A stretch of DNA of 64,000 nt from Polytrichum commune (taxonomy: Eukaryota; Streptophyta; Polytrichopsida; Polytrichales; Polytrichaceae), in NCBI GenBank assembly GCA_950295325.1, contig OX485805.1, positions 54,954,758 to 55,018,757 of the forward strand. The letters are read 5' to 3'. Numbering within the stretch: position 1 is the first letter of the stretch; each line of letters opens with the position of its first letter. A program made the position numbers and the translations under genes. Under the pieces are notes generated by a model. The model worked only from the letters and a program-made list of their open reading frames with translations. It made no database searches and had not been told where the DNA came from. Shown piece after piece: positions 50,658 through 63,960 of this stretch.

Positions 50658-51440
50658 GGCTGCCCGAAACGGCGCAGCAGCCGCAGCTCATGGATAGACT
50701 GCAAGCCAATTCGATCGTTTTTAGTGCGAGCGCCTGCTGGTAATGATGATGATGCTTGTCTCCAAATCCTATTTCTCTGTCTCTCTCTCTCTGTCTCTCT
50801 CTCTCTCTTTCTCTTCACACTCTCTCTGTCTGTCTCTCTCTCTCTCTCTCTGCCTCTTTCACTCTCTCAATCCTTCTGGTTGTTCGAAATCCTGACACCC
50901 GCTTAAAATTCCGCCACAACCGCCGCACCGCTAGTAATGAAAAACATCATCCTCCACTCAAACCCCCCTCCGCCACCATTTCTCTTAGTCAATTCGCCCA
51001 AAACTACAAACCCAGCGAGGAAAACCGCCCCCACGCCCAAAACCTCCCACCCACAAACACGCTCCTCCCCGTTCCTTCTAAACCTCTATCCCTCTCTCCC
51101 TCTCTCCCTCTCTGGGCCGTGACTCCAGCGCTATGAGATCGGAGATGAGCAATCTTCTCGGTGCCTGGAAGGTGCTCTTGCGCCCTTCTTATCTCCGGCG
51201 CCGCGATCCAGCACCAGACAGACAGCAGCAGAAGCACCAGCAGCAATCTTCAGCCCAGCCAGCGTCGCAGAAAGAGAGGCCTGTCTGGCGAGGCAGGTCG
51301 CCGCAGTAGCCGCGCACTGCCGCACCCGTCAGCGGCGGCTCCCGTGGCCACGGCAGCGGTAGCGGCTGACGCGATGATCGGCGTCACGGACCCCCAAACA
51401 AAAAGGAACGGTAATCGCCAGGACCGCATCGTATCCCTAC
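50658..51440. promoter_or_regulatory. CT-rich and GC-rich upstream region of the minus-strand gene
   Basis: Immediately 5' of the ATG at 50657 lies an imperfect (CT)n tract (about 50775-50870; GA on the transcribed strand's sense side), then a C-rich stretch and a GC-rich block (about 51120-51430). Such composition is typical of a plant 5' UTR and promoter, possibly bidirectional. No TATA box could be assigned with confidence. A 58-codon plus-strand frame at 51133-51309 is noted separately. Confidence 0.45.
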
Positions 51441-54400
51441 GACTCGGGTGTCAGTATTTATACCGACTGGGGTTCTCTTTGTGTGTAGATTGTTCGTATT
51501 CGTATGTGTATTTCGTATACATGTATCTGTACATTGGGGGTAAATAGTGTGCACTTTTTGGAGCACTGGGTGGGGTGGGGGTTCAGACATATGTGTGTCC
51601 GTCCACATTGGTAGTGAAACCCTAAAAGCATATCTCCCAGTGCATAGAAAACTACACTACCGCTTTATAAGAACCCATCTTTTAGAAGAAGACCCACCTT
51701 CTTATATGACACATGTGTCGTTGAGCGCTCCGTACTAATCATCCCAATTAATGAGGATGGGCTAATAATGCGTCTGGGAAATTAGTGAAGGCGATACTCA
51801 ATATCTTTGCATTATGAAATTAGTGCCACCAAAAGATCTAAGAAGCATTCTTCATCCCGGCAATATTCATTGAAAATACTATTCATAACAACACTATTCA
51901 CTAAAAGTACCAACGTTATACATCTTTGCATTATTCACTGACAAGCATGTGTTTGCATATGAATTTTCTTATCACTCTGCAAGTAGCTTAGAGCATGCAT
52001 AAATTTTCTTGAAATGTATGGTAAATGACCATGACATGAATTTAATATCACTCAATAAAATTTCAACCCTTGCTAATTTTGAGACTTGACAAAATAGTGT
52101 GTGCGCTTGGAGAAATAATACCACATGTACTAATTGGGATAATCAATGTAAAATGTAGAATCCCTTAAATGTGTGTGTGTGTGTAGCTTTTGCATAAATA
52201 GTATTTGACGTGAGAAAAGTGAATTTGGTTTAATAGTTTTTCGCTAAAGATTAAAGAACAAGCATCACAAAGCCACATGTTTGAAATACATTAGACTAAG
52301 TCTTCCTATCTATTGATTACTTCACACTCAAACTTGAACACAATTGAGAGGACTTATGTAATCAGTTAAAGAATCAACAAACATGCACTTATAATAACGA
52401 TTACGAAATCAAGGGTAGTCCTTTTCAATCCGATTTATGATGATGCTTCATCTTATGTTTGCTAATGCAACACAAGCTCCATTGTGTGGATCTAATTGGA
52501 GAAGTTGGAAAACATGAAAACAAACCGAATTACACCCACATACATTAGGTTGCTATTTCAATGGACATTTCCCGTTGTTTCTTGTCAACATGGTCTAACA
52601 TATGTGTTTAGGGTAGCATGTGAGTTTATGTGATTATATCGTAATAAAATATGTTCAATAAAATTGTGATAATTAAGTGTGACACTTTGCAAGTGGTACA
52701 ATGTATGATTAAAATGGAATTATAATATGTTCTTATCATATATTTGGACTCATACCACCTTTTATTATACCAATTGAGTCTATGTCATAAGGACTCTTGT
52801 TTTTTTTTTGTTATCATCAAGGTGAGGGAATTTGATGAATTTTTTGTTTTTTGATACAATTTTGGTCTATATGCCATATAAAAAAAATCCACATTTGGGT
52901 AGATTGATCCTAGTATCATTATGGTACAATGATGGTATTGACCCAAACTAACTTGGGGTGACAAACATACTTCTATCACCATATACCAATATATATGATA
53001 TAGGTTGGGTAGGTTCTTTGATACCATTATCGGTTTTTTGTATTTATCATCTCTCCATCAATCCAACATTGGTTTTTCACATAACATGTGACATAACATA
53101 GCAGTCATAACATGTTGCAAGCGTCAATGGTAGCAGTATCAACAACAATTGACACAAATGATCTCACAACACCACACCAACTAATTATTATGGTCGTGAA
53201 CCATGTTTTGAGAGGATATGTCTAATACGTTCTAGTATGTTTTATAAGTTTTCTCCATTTTCTTTAGCTACCACCCTTGAGAGTTGGGTTGCATGACCTT
53301 ATACTTTATACATATTTGCACAGGTAGAAGTAATGTAAAGTTTTGATAGTTGCATTTTTGGGAGTTTGGAGATGTGTGTATTAGCATTTGGTGGAGGAGT
53401 TTTAAAAGTTTGTATGTTAATAAATAGAAGATGACACACAAATGCATTTGTAGGACTGCCTTCTTATATGGCAAATGAGGCATCAAGCAAATAAATGCAA
53501 ATTATATATACAATGGTAGAGGTTGGGGTTGTATGAGGGAGGTATCATGGACCTTTTCTTTTGTAGTTGCTCGTCAAGGTAATTGTGTGGGTTTATATTT
53601 TATTATCTTGGACTTTTATCACCCAAGTCCAACAACAAATATGGATTCTCCATAAACCAAATTCATTTACCTCTGAAGTAAATAACTAAACACATAAAAT
53701 AAAGCGATAGGAAAACCCATAATATATATATATAGATAGATAGATAGATGTATGTTTGCATGTGTATGTAGTTGGGTATGCATATAAGAACAAACACTCC
53801 AAATATGTGGTTTATATGTGATTTTATAAGAGGTTTGTGACCATGTGCTCCAAATTTGTTGAAACACTCTCGATTTAATGGTTATCTTGCCAGAGTTTGT
53901 CCAATATCTTTGCGACATTAAGGTATGCAACAACCTCAATATCCATCCACCTATCATAGTCACCTATGAAATATATAATCAATATGTATTTGTATGAGTG
54001 TTGTTTGTAGGCAATATACATAAAGTAGTGTTGATATGCTCTTTGGAGTTTGGATGTGAGGTGGAAATTGGATTCATGTGTGATTATGTGTTGTTAAGGG
54101 AACCTTAACTTTTGTCCACGATTTATATAAGAAACAACACTTTGACTTACAAAAATATTTACAAGACCGCATCATTAAGTACATACATCAATTTTGCAGT
54201 GTGACATGTGTCATTGAGCACATAATAAAATTGTATAAAGAATGTTAACATAATATGATTTTTTTGATAATTTTATTCCTTTCTCACTTTTATCAATTAT
54301 AAACTAAATGATAAAGATCTTGCCTATTTATCTATTTAGCTGCCACTCCATAATGGAATTATTACAAGCATTGGAACACTTTCCCCTCCTCCTTTTAAAG

Positions 54401-55551
54401 CATTACACCTTGAGGTTTCCACATTGGAACACCTTGCTCGTCAAAATCATATAGGTCCTATATACAAGGATCATTTTTATGATCACCATGAGCCAAGTTA
54501 GTTTTATAGTACAAACTCCTTCAAAAGTTTCATGTTTGTCACTTGTTTGATTGATATGATCTATATTAAATATCTACAACTAACATTGTGGTAACTAGAG
54601 CTAGATTAGTAGAAAATATATTATGGATAGGCAAAAAAAATCTGGTTGTTTCATACAAGAAATCTCTATGTTACTTCCCAAAAGGGGTAAGTTTACTATT
54701 TTTTATTTCTAAGTGAATGTTTGCTCATTCATAAAATGTTACACTCCTAATGATGTGATCGGCATTTTCACTCAAAAGTTGATAGTCAATGACTTTCTTA
54801 GAGACTGTTGTGAGACAAAGAGAAAATGTAAATAAATAATTTAAAATGACAATATTAAATTTTGTGCATTTGTCCTTGTCAAGGGCTTTCCAACGACAAC
54901 AAGGATACATTGCACATGGAGCACATGGTTAGTGATAAGACTTGTGAAATTCTCTTTCTCTACCGGTGGGATGTATTTGGATGTGAAGATGCAATTTACA
55001 TGTGAAAATGAATGTTTGCCTACATTTTATTGGTTTGTGAATATAAAATACGTAAACTATTTTTTTACACATGGGAACATTATATTCTTAATTAACGTTA
55101 TCAAAAGTTTCTTGAAGACATAATGTGGATCAAATGACTCATAATTCCCACTATTTCATTGAAGAAACTTATCAAGGGACCATAGCAACTTCCTTTTTCC
55201 TTTCATCTGACTTGGTTTTGGAAAACCATATTGGTCTATGATTAAAGCATCATGATATTTTTGATTTGCACACACAACAAATTAACAACATGAATCTATC
55301 GTCCCCCAAAGAAAGGTGACAATCGATCACAAACCAAAAGGTTATTGCTTGCAACCTCATGAAACCGATGTTCATATGTTAATCCATCTATCTATAAATG
55401 TTAATGTACTTGCTCATCATCCATTTACACCATATAGTGTGTTTTGAAGTCCATCTATATGTCCCATATTCCATTCAAGTTTTGGTGTGAAAAACAGCAT
55501 TGTTGCGGAGGAGGATGAACAACTTACATCTATTTTGTTTTCAATCTTCTA
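51441..55551. other. Intergenic, no gene seen
   Basis: AT-rich, with (GT)n near 52169-52185 and (TAGA)n near 53732-53750. No frame with recognisable motifs. Confidence 0.4.
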
Positions 55552-56066
55552 GGTGCAAGCATGGTAAAGTGGACCAAAAAAGCGATCCGGTATACTAAAA
55601 TCATAATGTTTTTGGTCAAAGGCTTGAAAGTAATAGCAAAGTGTTGTGTTAAATACTCAAATGTAAAACCCTTCAATTTTTTATCATTAGGAATGATGCT
55701 CAAAAGTAAATGGCTGAGTTTGGTTTTGGACAAAGATTTCATGACCTTAAATTTTTGAAATTGGAATTTATTTTTTCTTATTTCTTAAATTCAATATATA
55801 ATTGAGGGCATCATCACAAAGCTTTGAAGAGAAAAAAATTCTAAACAATTCACTTGTTTAGTATCATTCACTTGCACACCAATTACACCATCTTCTAAGT
55901 TATGTAATTTATTGAAATTGTTTTTGTCATCATAATTTGCTTGGCTTTATAAATCAATATGTTTCTTTTATAGTCTATGATTTTATTTTATTTTCACAAA
56001 ACAAAGTTAGTGTGTAGTTTTAAATCACTTTCACTTAACACTAGGCAAAGATCAAGAGTTGAATGA
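55552..56066 (+). repeat. TIR-bearing repeat family B, copy 3
   Basis: The left terminus GTGCAAGCATGGTAAAGTGG is well preserved. Inner blocks (TTTGGTCAAAGGCTTGAAAG, ATGCTCAAAAG, TTCATGACCTTAAAT, TTGGCTTTATAAATCAATATG) follow the order of the other copies. The right terminus has decayed. Confidence 0.7.
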
Positions 56067-58100
56067 TTTGGGTGTAATGATTCTTCCAAAATTCCCAGCA
56101 CTAGAAACGCAAAGACCCTAGTGTTGAGTAGCGTTATGTTCATCTCAAACTTGGAAAAATATTACAAGAATGTTTGAAACCACATGTTCCATCATGAGGT
56201 TCACTGTGTCATTTGACCAAATTCATTTAAAGAATACAATTTGGTTACTGCAAGAAGCCCATGTATGTGGTTCATGGATTATTGGTGGGCTCCTCAAAGG
56301 CTTGGCAAACACTCAAATAGAGCTTGACTCAAGGTCAAACTCAATGAGTCATGGAAGTGCCTTGTTTTCATCTATACCGTAGAGGGCTCTCTATTTGACA
56401 TAAACTAATTACTATCCCCTCAATTGTTGCGATGTGTCAATCATGCATTGGTTGAGACCTCTTGACTCCTACATGGAAACCACATTCCTACACTTGTAAA
56501 GATGAAATAGAGAGCCCTCTAGGGTACTCCTACAAGTGTGACATACATGCCATAGTAAATAACCATATACATCTTCATGCAACACAATCTCAATAATAAT
56601 AATAATAATAATAAGACCAAGAGATTTCAAGGAGTTCAATGTGCCTTGTATTTTTTCAAAGACAATGGGAATTGTAGAATCTAAGGTAAGCATGCCTTAA
56701 ATGGACACTTTAATCACTACACCTACTTCTCCTAGGATGCAAATCATGTAATTCGTGCGAGATGATTGCCAATTCCGAATCATGTGTGTAGCCATTTGCC
56801 TCATGGTTCTCATAACTCATATGAATATCATATTCATTGTCAAAATGGAGATTCTCAATGATATTGAATGTTTATCTAGAAATTCCCCAATTGTGTTGTA
56901 TTTTGAGCTTCCAGTGGTTAATACATTTTAGACAAGTAGTTCAATCTCTTTTAAACACATGAAATTGGGTGTTTTTCTTACATTCACATCTAACCACACA
57001 GCACTCCAATTTGGTTGTCCAGTTAGATAAAAGTGACCATGAATGGCCCACTCACCTTGACCATTGTTCTATATGAAGACAATGACGTTGATATAATTCA
57101 TGCAAATTTAGATTTACAAACCCAACTCAAGCCTTTCCAATGAACCCTTTAGGGCAATTCAATCATTTTTTTTCTAAGATTTTGAATTGGTTTTGAGTAA
57201 CCTCCTCACTTAGAACATACCAAAGTATTATATGTAAATTGTTGAAAAGTATAGAAAAGTAAAATATTGTCGGTGTGATCTACCGGCGCGAATTTGAGCC
57301 CGTTAACCTTGAACTGATCATGGTTATCCATGATGCAGTTTAAGGTTATGTAAATAGTATAATAGTGTTGGTATTTTCCAAATTAGTGATCCTACTAACA
57401 ACAAGGATCATATGTCATTGCCAAAGGATTTGTTGGTATAAAGTAGATTCTAGGTATTCAAAATTGTCACAATACCTATAATGCATTTCTTAGTCAGTCC
57501 AGACTGTGGGATGAACAATATGTCTTCATGTTCACTATAATGTTAGTAGAAAACTCATAACAAATCACAAACAAGTTGAAACAGAAGAAATGTAACAATA
57601 ATGTGAATTTGTGAATCTTGGAAACAAGGTAATACAATGTTGTCCTTTGAGGGCTCAAGAGCCAATTTACACTATAGCTCGAGGGCCCTTGACACGTGAT
57701 AGACAAATCATGTGATTGGTCAAGAAGTTGGAGATGGTTCAAGTCCATTGTACACTAGACCTTGAGAGCCTAAGGGATTAAAGCAGTTAGATTGCTTGAA
57801 TAATCCACATGGTGTCCTACATGGCACCAAGTGGATAATGTTGCATGGTCTATCATACATTGTGTTGGCCCATCAAAAAGAGGTGGATCGAACACAACAT
57901 TAGGGATGTTGGCAAGTAATCAAATTTTCATTAGTTCCTATAAATATTATATTGCCATGTTGAGATCTCAGACTACCTACTATTTGGGGTTGGCCATAAA
58001 ATATGTTGCGATCCCTCAACATGGTCCACTTTCAACTTATACCAAGCTTGAGGGCCCATCAATTACAAAATTGGATTTCTATTTCCCATGGTGTGGCCTT
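56067..58100. other. Intergenic, no gene seen
   Basis: Contains (AAT)n at 56591-56613 and scattered GAGGGCCC motifs from about 57640 on. No coding signature. Confidence 0.4.
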
Positions 58101-58117
58101 TGGATGATTTGCAAGGG

Positions 58118-58270
58118 CCCTTAGCTTTTCCAAGTCACGGCTTGTCGTTCGTCTCTGTGTAAAGTGGCCCCAAGTAACAACTTAGTGGAATAATTTAATT
58201 GGCTCTTGAGAATTGCAAGGGATGGGCTAGGACCACTTCACACACAAGCCAAGGGCCGTGACCATGTAAT
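58118..58270. repeat. Imperfect inverted repeat with a dispersed motif
   Basis: The motif CACGGCYCTTGGCTTGTGTG followed by TGAAGTGGCCC occurs forward at about 58118-58160 (diverged) and inverted at about 58228-58270, forming a hairpin-like unit. Further forward copies lie at about 58517-58560 and 29068-29110. Possibly the terminus of a decayed element. Confidence 0.55.
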
Positions 58271-58570
58271 TGTGAGGGCCCTTGATTCCCATCCCAAGAC
58301 CGTATCACTAACATGGTTTGCTGGAATTTGCATAGGACCTACCTCTTGGAGGTGGACTTGTCGCAAATTCTGACATACCATGAAAAATTACCCACACTCT
58401 GCTATGTAAGAATCCATGTAGTCTTTTCATCATCCATGATAACTTCTTTGGGACGTCCTTAGGTGGGAAGTGAACTTGGACGGTCTCGGCCTTTTCCGAC
58501 CAATGAGAGATCTTAGAATGCAATGGTCACGGGTCTTCAGTCTTGTGTGTGAAGTGGCCCTTAACTTGCA

Positions 58571-58985
58571 CTTGGAGGCTGGGGTCCCATCATGGGCCGC
58601 CCGGAGGCTGGGATCCCTTGGCCCCACAAAATGTAATTCATCTTTTCCGCCTACCAAAGGCCACACTCACACCCCAAAGCAAAGGCCAAGGAATCTATCC
58701 GCCTAATTAAAATCATTCACCTCACTTAACCTTTTGATTAGGGAATCAACTAATTGTGATTAGGCTTTGATCAGCAAGGTCATAGTAACTCTGAGACTGC
58801 AACTTCACCTCCGAATTTGACGCTCCTTCCGTAAATTGAGTATATAAATATAAATAAAAATAAAAATAAACCTCAAGGTTGACTAACCCACGATGGAGTC
58901 TTGTGTGTGTGAGATTTATAGAATATATGAAGTCTATTAACATTTCAAGAAATATAACTGGGGGCAACAATTCACCATTCATTGG
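58571..58985. other. Intergenic, no gene seen
   Basis: Frames at 58308-58706 overlap on both strands and show no motif. Contains a TAAATA-rich tract near 58841-58870. Confidence 0.35.
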
Positions 58986-58989
58986 TCAT

Positions 58990-59400
58990 TCCTTGTTGCA
59001 ATTGTTGAGCACTTAAGATAAACATCCCTAATTTGGTTACTTGTCTTAATCGAACACCTAGATTTGAGGGATATGTAACTAGGTGTGGCTCCAAGACTAG
59101 ATGCCCATAAAAGATGTGGTTAAAAGAGATTGGACTACATGCTCTGAATATGATAATCATTCTAGATTCAATAGTCAACATAATTGGGGGGGGGGGTATA
59201 TGAACATTTAATCAACATAAGAATCTTCACTTTGGTAATGAATAAGATTTTCATACGAGCTTAGAAAATTGTGAGGAAAGTGGCTACAACCTTGATATGG
59301 ATTTGCTAAGCATCTTGTAATAATAACATCCATTTTTTATATCCTAGGAAAAGTGGGTTGGTCAAAAAAAGAGTAATCATTTAACTCCTTATTTACATAG
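58990..59400. repeat. Dispersed repeat family C, third long copy
   Basis: Same block order as 15775-16205, with a 10-base G-run at 59187-59196 at the equivalent place, just after TCAATAGTCAACATAATT. Confidence 0.65.
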
Positions 59401-62400
59401 GTGACCATGAGGGTCATCTCTTGTCGGGGAAGTGTTCTAAACCGCCACTTCAACATCATCATTTGGGTCCTTGTAGAACATCATTTAGACTTGAGTGAGG
59501 AGGGATTTGTTCTTGCCCATGGTAAGAATAAATCTTCTTTAGCAATTTGGGCAAACATACTCCAAAGATAGCATACAACTCCAATATGAGAGACACCCAT
59601 CATCCGGTCAATGAACTTTGACCGCCTCTAGAAGAGGCTTATGAATCCAAAATTGAAAATGACAATTCTCACATTACATGTATGTTTTCCAATTTTGTGT
59701 GTGTATATACATCTTAATCCAAGGACCACATGCATCCCATCATCCAAATTTAAAAGTAACAAGATTTTCACTAGCTACCCCCAACTTGATAATGTTTATT
59801 TTTGCAACCATCGAATCTTCTCAAATCTTGATGGAATAGATATGTTTTTGTTCCCACATTTTCATTACGAAGTTGACTTCTACATGCAAGTGACTAATCA
59901 AAACAAATGTTGGCGAAAATGAATTCAAATGCCTTTGAAATCAAGGGTGGTATGAAAATTCCAAAGTTCATTAGATTGCACCATGGGGCAACAAACGGTT
60001 AAGACCCATCTACTTTAGGTCCAAATTTGTTAGTTTCACTCTTTCACTCTCTATCCCAAAATAAACTTTGCGGATGTAACACTAACATAGCATGTGCATT
60101 TGGTGATGATATTTTTTAGAATGGTAGTGACTGAGAATTTTAGAGTAATTTTCTCACTTCCTAAACTTTATCAAGCACTTGTCTTGATTTATTTTTGATG
60201 CTAGAATAAGCATCGTATTTCTACTCAAGTTCACTTTTTACATTGTCTTGTGATTTGGAAGATTGTTTAAAATACACTTACATGGTTTAGTTGGGGTTAA
60301 GGTACTAGTGCAACCCATGCCATTGAGCATGTAACCAAAGACCATTCAAAAATTGTAATATTATAATAGTGTGTGTATTATATTGATTGATTAATTCACC
60401 ATTTCAAACTTTTATAAATAGTATTAAACATATCGCTCTATAATGTTTTTTAAATGAGATGAAGTTGCAGAGGAATTTGCAATGGTGCACCAAGCACACC
60501 CCAACAACACCTTGAGATCGAGGTATCTCGAAGCTTTAAACGTTGTTATTGATATGTTGATGTTGTGGATACGAACATTTCTAGGAAGCAATGATGGGTG
60601 GGATTTAGGAATTAGTGTGGGCGATTGGAAAGTTAGCATGGACCACACTAGCCCAAAGTCCGCACTATGTGATATGAGCGGTGTGCATGAAAATGCCACA
60701 TGGTCGGTTACACAAAACGTTCAAATCGCAAATAATGTGTTGGTCGTAAGTCGCATGTTCCAATCATCGATGTGGGAAGTCAAGGTTGAAATGGGTCCAA
60801 TTTCATTCATTGAATTCTTTTTATGTGGCTACACGGTTGGTTCCCATGGATAGGTTTGTAGCCCAATTGGTCCAATCGACGGGTGGCCATGTTGGAACCA
60901 ACAAGCGGCACGGGCCCAAGAGATCGGCCGACCGGTATAATATTATACCCCACCACAACATGTGTTTCCAAGACTCGGTCTTCGCGCCCAAAGGTAGTCC
61001 AACAATACATTCCATCTTCGCATTTTCAATCATGGGTATCGTAACCATCAACAACATGTCAATTTCTGTTTGGTTTCCTAGTTGCATAGTATCGTAGTTT
61101 TTGCTTTCTTTGAATTTGAAATCCATGAGAATTTTGAACTCACAATATCCTTGAAACATAAAAAATTAATGTTGGAAAAAAACATGCTTGTGTTTTTATG
61201 ATATTAGGTAAAGATGAATTGATTCAATGTGTGGTTATTCTGCAAATATGTGTGTGTAAAGGAAAATGAAATAAATAAATAAATAAATATATATTTATAT
61301 ATTTATATATTTACATTGACGTGAATGGGAGCATGTCATTCTTTACCTTAATCATAATTTATTGACTTTAAGGTAGGGTTATTGTCTTCCTCTCGGAAGG
61401 TGAGCTCTGTATGTGTGTGTATAATATATGAGGCGAATGTCATGTTTTTTGTGTCAACATATTTCTATTTGTCATTCTCAAACACAATTCCATGTTTTGC
61501 TTTGCCGTTCTAAAGCTTGCAAGAAGCAAAACACAAGCTTATGACAACCAAAACTAGACATTCACTCAATCGAATATGTAACAAAGTCTTTGTTGTTGTG
61601 CAACATGCTTAATACTCATACATACATACATACATACATAATATGTAACCATGTTTTTACAATAATTGAACACGTGCACAATGTCATATGAGGCAACAAG
61701 GTTTTGACTTTACTAAATGCTCCTCTTCCAATGAGGTCATGGGTTCAGTACTAGACATTGATTGAAAGAATGTGGGATATTTGTAGACTGGATAAAGGTA
61801 TAAACGATGACTTGAGTTTTCAAGGAGTAGTGTTGCATTGATTCTGGCTTCCCGGACCCTAAAATCAATTTCATTGCATTTCATGATTTAAGTCTTTTGA
61901 GATTTGTTCGGAAAGATGTTTTGTGTGGCACCTTATTCACCAAAGGAGGTTTACATCATATCAAACATGTCTTATAAAGGTATGAAATGAAGCACAAATT
62001 TGGAGTTGACATCTACCCAAAATCATGGAGCTTGATTTTAGACTACATCAATACAATTGGAACGAGCCACATTGTCAATGAAATGTCACTACATATGTTG
62101 AAGCATTCCTTCTTAAATGATCAAAATTTTAGTTTAATCCCTAAGGGACATTTTAGTCCAAATGAATTTTTTTTGAAAGGGTGGATGGGGATGTAAATGA
62201 TTATTTTAATCAATTTTTTTTATGACAATAGATAGCATATATATTTACTTGGGAAAAAAATTTAATTAAAAATCTCATAATGAACTATCATTTCTCAAGT
62301 CAAAATGCGCTAAAATTGGTGTGCAACTGTGAACACTTTTCACTGGTTGAATGCAATAGAATCACAAAATTCTAGATGAAGAGAGGTTTCCATGTCCAAA

Positions 62401-62625
62401 ATTCATTAAAAAAAATTCAAGCAATGTTCACGTACAATGTTCTGAGTTTGACTTCAAAAGATTAAAAGGCTTAGAGTTCATAACAAATGCACATCAAATC
62501 ATCGTTGAATGAAACTTGACACATAGACAATAATTATCATTATGTACACCCAATATCACATTACTCATATATAGATAGATGGATAGATAGATAGATAGAT
62601 TGATAGATTGATTGATTGGTTGATT
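59401..62625. other. Intergenic, no gene seen
   Basis: Frames at 59641-59922 and 60482-61097 have no recognised motif. Microsatellites: (TAAA/TATA)n near 61270-61310, (CATA)n at about 61618-61640 and (GATA/GATT)n at about 62573-62625. Confidence 0.4.
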
Positions 62626-62828
62626 GACTTCCAAAAATAATGCAACACCCTTTACAAACATACAAATTTGACTTTTTCTTGGAAATGGGAAAAACTTACA
62701 TCACGTGGTGCCAACACAATATGAGTTTGTAGCTAGCCTCGCGTCAATCTCCATGGTTATCAAACCCATAAAGCCAACAATAAATTATAAAAACGTGAAT
62801 TTGGGGTGTTGCATTACTTTTGGAAGTC
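62626..62828. mobile_element. Short TIR element (MITE-like), 203 bp
   Basis: The left arm 62626-62650 and right arm 62804-62828 are inverted copies matching at 24 of 25 positions (outer end GACTTCCAAAA, inner end ATGCAACACCC). The inside is non-coding. The GCAACACC-type inner terminus is reminiscent of Tc1/mariner termini, and a Tc1-like transposase relic lies about 200 bp to the right. No TA or longer duplication could be assigned, so superfamily and exact ends are uncertain. Confidence 0.7.
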
Positions 62829-62861
62829 CTCAAATTTTGCTAAATTACGGGAGCAATCCAT

Positions 62862-62937
62862 GTTATAATATGCAATACCTCACTGGTTAACACTTTTGCT
62901 TTGCATTCACAAGGTCTTTGGTTCAATTCCCCCTTCC
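62862..62937 (+). other. tRNA-like segment with A- and B-boxes
   Basis: CTCACTGGTTAACAC resembles an A-box. CTTTGCATTC resembles a tRNA-Ala(UGC) anticodon region. GGTTCAATTCC (62920-62930) is a good B-box. The acceptor stem cannot be paired. Probably a decayed SINE head or tRNA pseudogene. Confidence 0.5.
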
Positions 62938-63039
62938 ACCATGCCCAAAACTTCCTTAGAAATCCGTACATAGGTTTTTTTCCCTCCATACTAAACAAAA
63001 TTGCCATACAATAGCTAGGAAACTAAGAATGACATCATG

Positions 63040-63960
63040 AACAATTTGTTGCATTATTAAAAAATTGCGGAGCTATGGGGAAGCTAGAGGATAAAGGAAG
63101 TTCAAGGCACCCACACATTCTTAGTCGAGAGGGATGATCATTACTTGGCATGATTGGTGCAAACAAAATAACATAGTACTGTAGTAAAAGGTCATAAGGT
63201 TCTTTGAGAGGTTTCAAATATCACATTTTCCCCTACGCAATAAGAAGAGCACTAAAGCATCAAGGACTACAATCTGCAATTGAGAAGAAGAAGCCTTTCC
63301 CTTCAGATCGTCACAAAATATTAAGGCATGAGTGGCAAAAGAGCATAGGGATTGGACGGAGGAACAATGGAGGAAAGTTGTATTCTTAAATGAAAGTAAA
63401 TCCAACATTGTGAGCTTGATGGTTGATAGTGGTGTTGGAAGAGGCATGGGAACCCCTAAGCAATCATGTGGTAAGTAAGAATGGGAAGCATGGAGAAGGA
63501 AACATCATGGTGTGGGGTTGCATGAGTTGGGAGGGCGTTGGGGAGCTGACCATAATCAAAGGAAAAACAAATAGCGCACATTATTATAACATCTTACATG
63601 ACATCATGAGCATGTGATTTGTGAAGTTTAAAAAAGAAGCAGAGGAGTGGGTGTTCCAACATGATAACAATCTAAAGCACACCAACATGTTAATAGTCAA
63701 ATGGTTCAACGATCACGCAATCGTAGTATTGCCATAGAGTCCACAATTCCCCAAGGTGAATCCTATCAAACACCTCTAGAACGAAGTGGGCCAACACCTC
63801 TAACTTCATAAAGACCTCCCCACTACAGTAGCAAGAATGACCTTTCAAAGAAGTTACACGAGGAATGGATTATCATTTAGGTGGAAGTCGTACATAAGCT
63901 TATAAGTTTGATCACCATGGAAATTGATGTGAACTTGACTAAATATTATATTTAGACTGT
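63040..63960 (+). pseudogene. Tc1-like (DD34E) transposase pseudogene
   Basis: Translated in shifting frames, the segment follows the Tc1 transposase order. A helix-turn-helix part with LRSYGEARGKGSSRHPH comes first. IRRALKHQGLQS and KKKPF..DRHK follow, then DWTEEQWRKVVFLNES. Next are GEPLSNHVVSK-like and HGEGNIMVWGCMSW…GVGEL, then FQHDNNLKHT, and finally NPIKHL.NEVG. Several frameshifts and stops break it. The catalytic triad is damaged: Asn replaces the first Asp (FLNES), the second Asp is kept (QHDNN), and Lys replaces the final Glu (NPIKHL). The C-terminal remnant (VEVVHKLI) is near 63880-63905. Tc1-like DD34E elements are common in animals and fungi and uncommon in plants. Confidence 0.88.

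Noticed and set aside
60482-61097. Two overlapping plus-strand frames of about 100-120 codons
   Set aside because: No known motif, opposite-strand frames of similar size overlap, and no splice context.
61690-61760. tRNA-like stretch with CCAATGAGGTCATGGGTTC
   Set aside because: Resembles the centre of the SINE at 7.1 kb, but the B-box is broken and no ends or duplications can be found.
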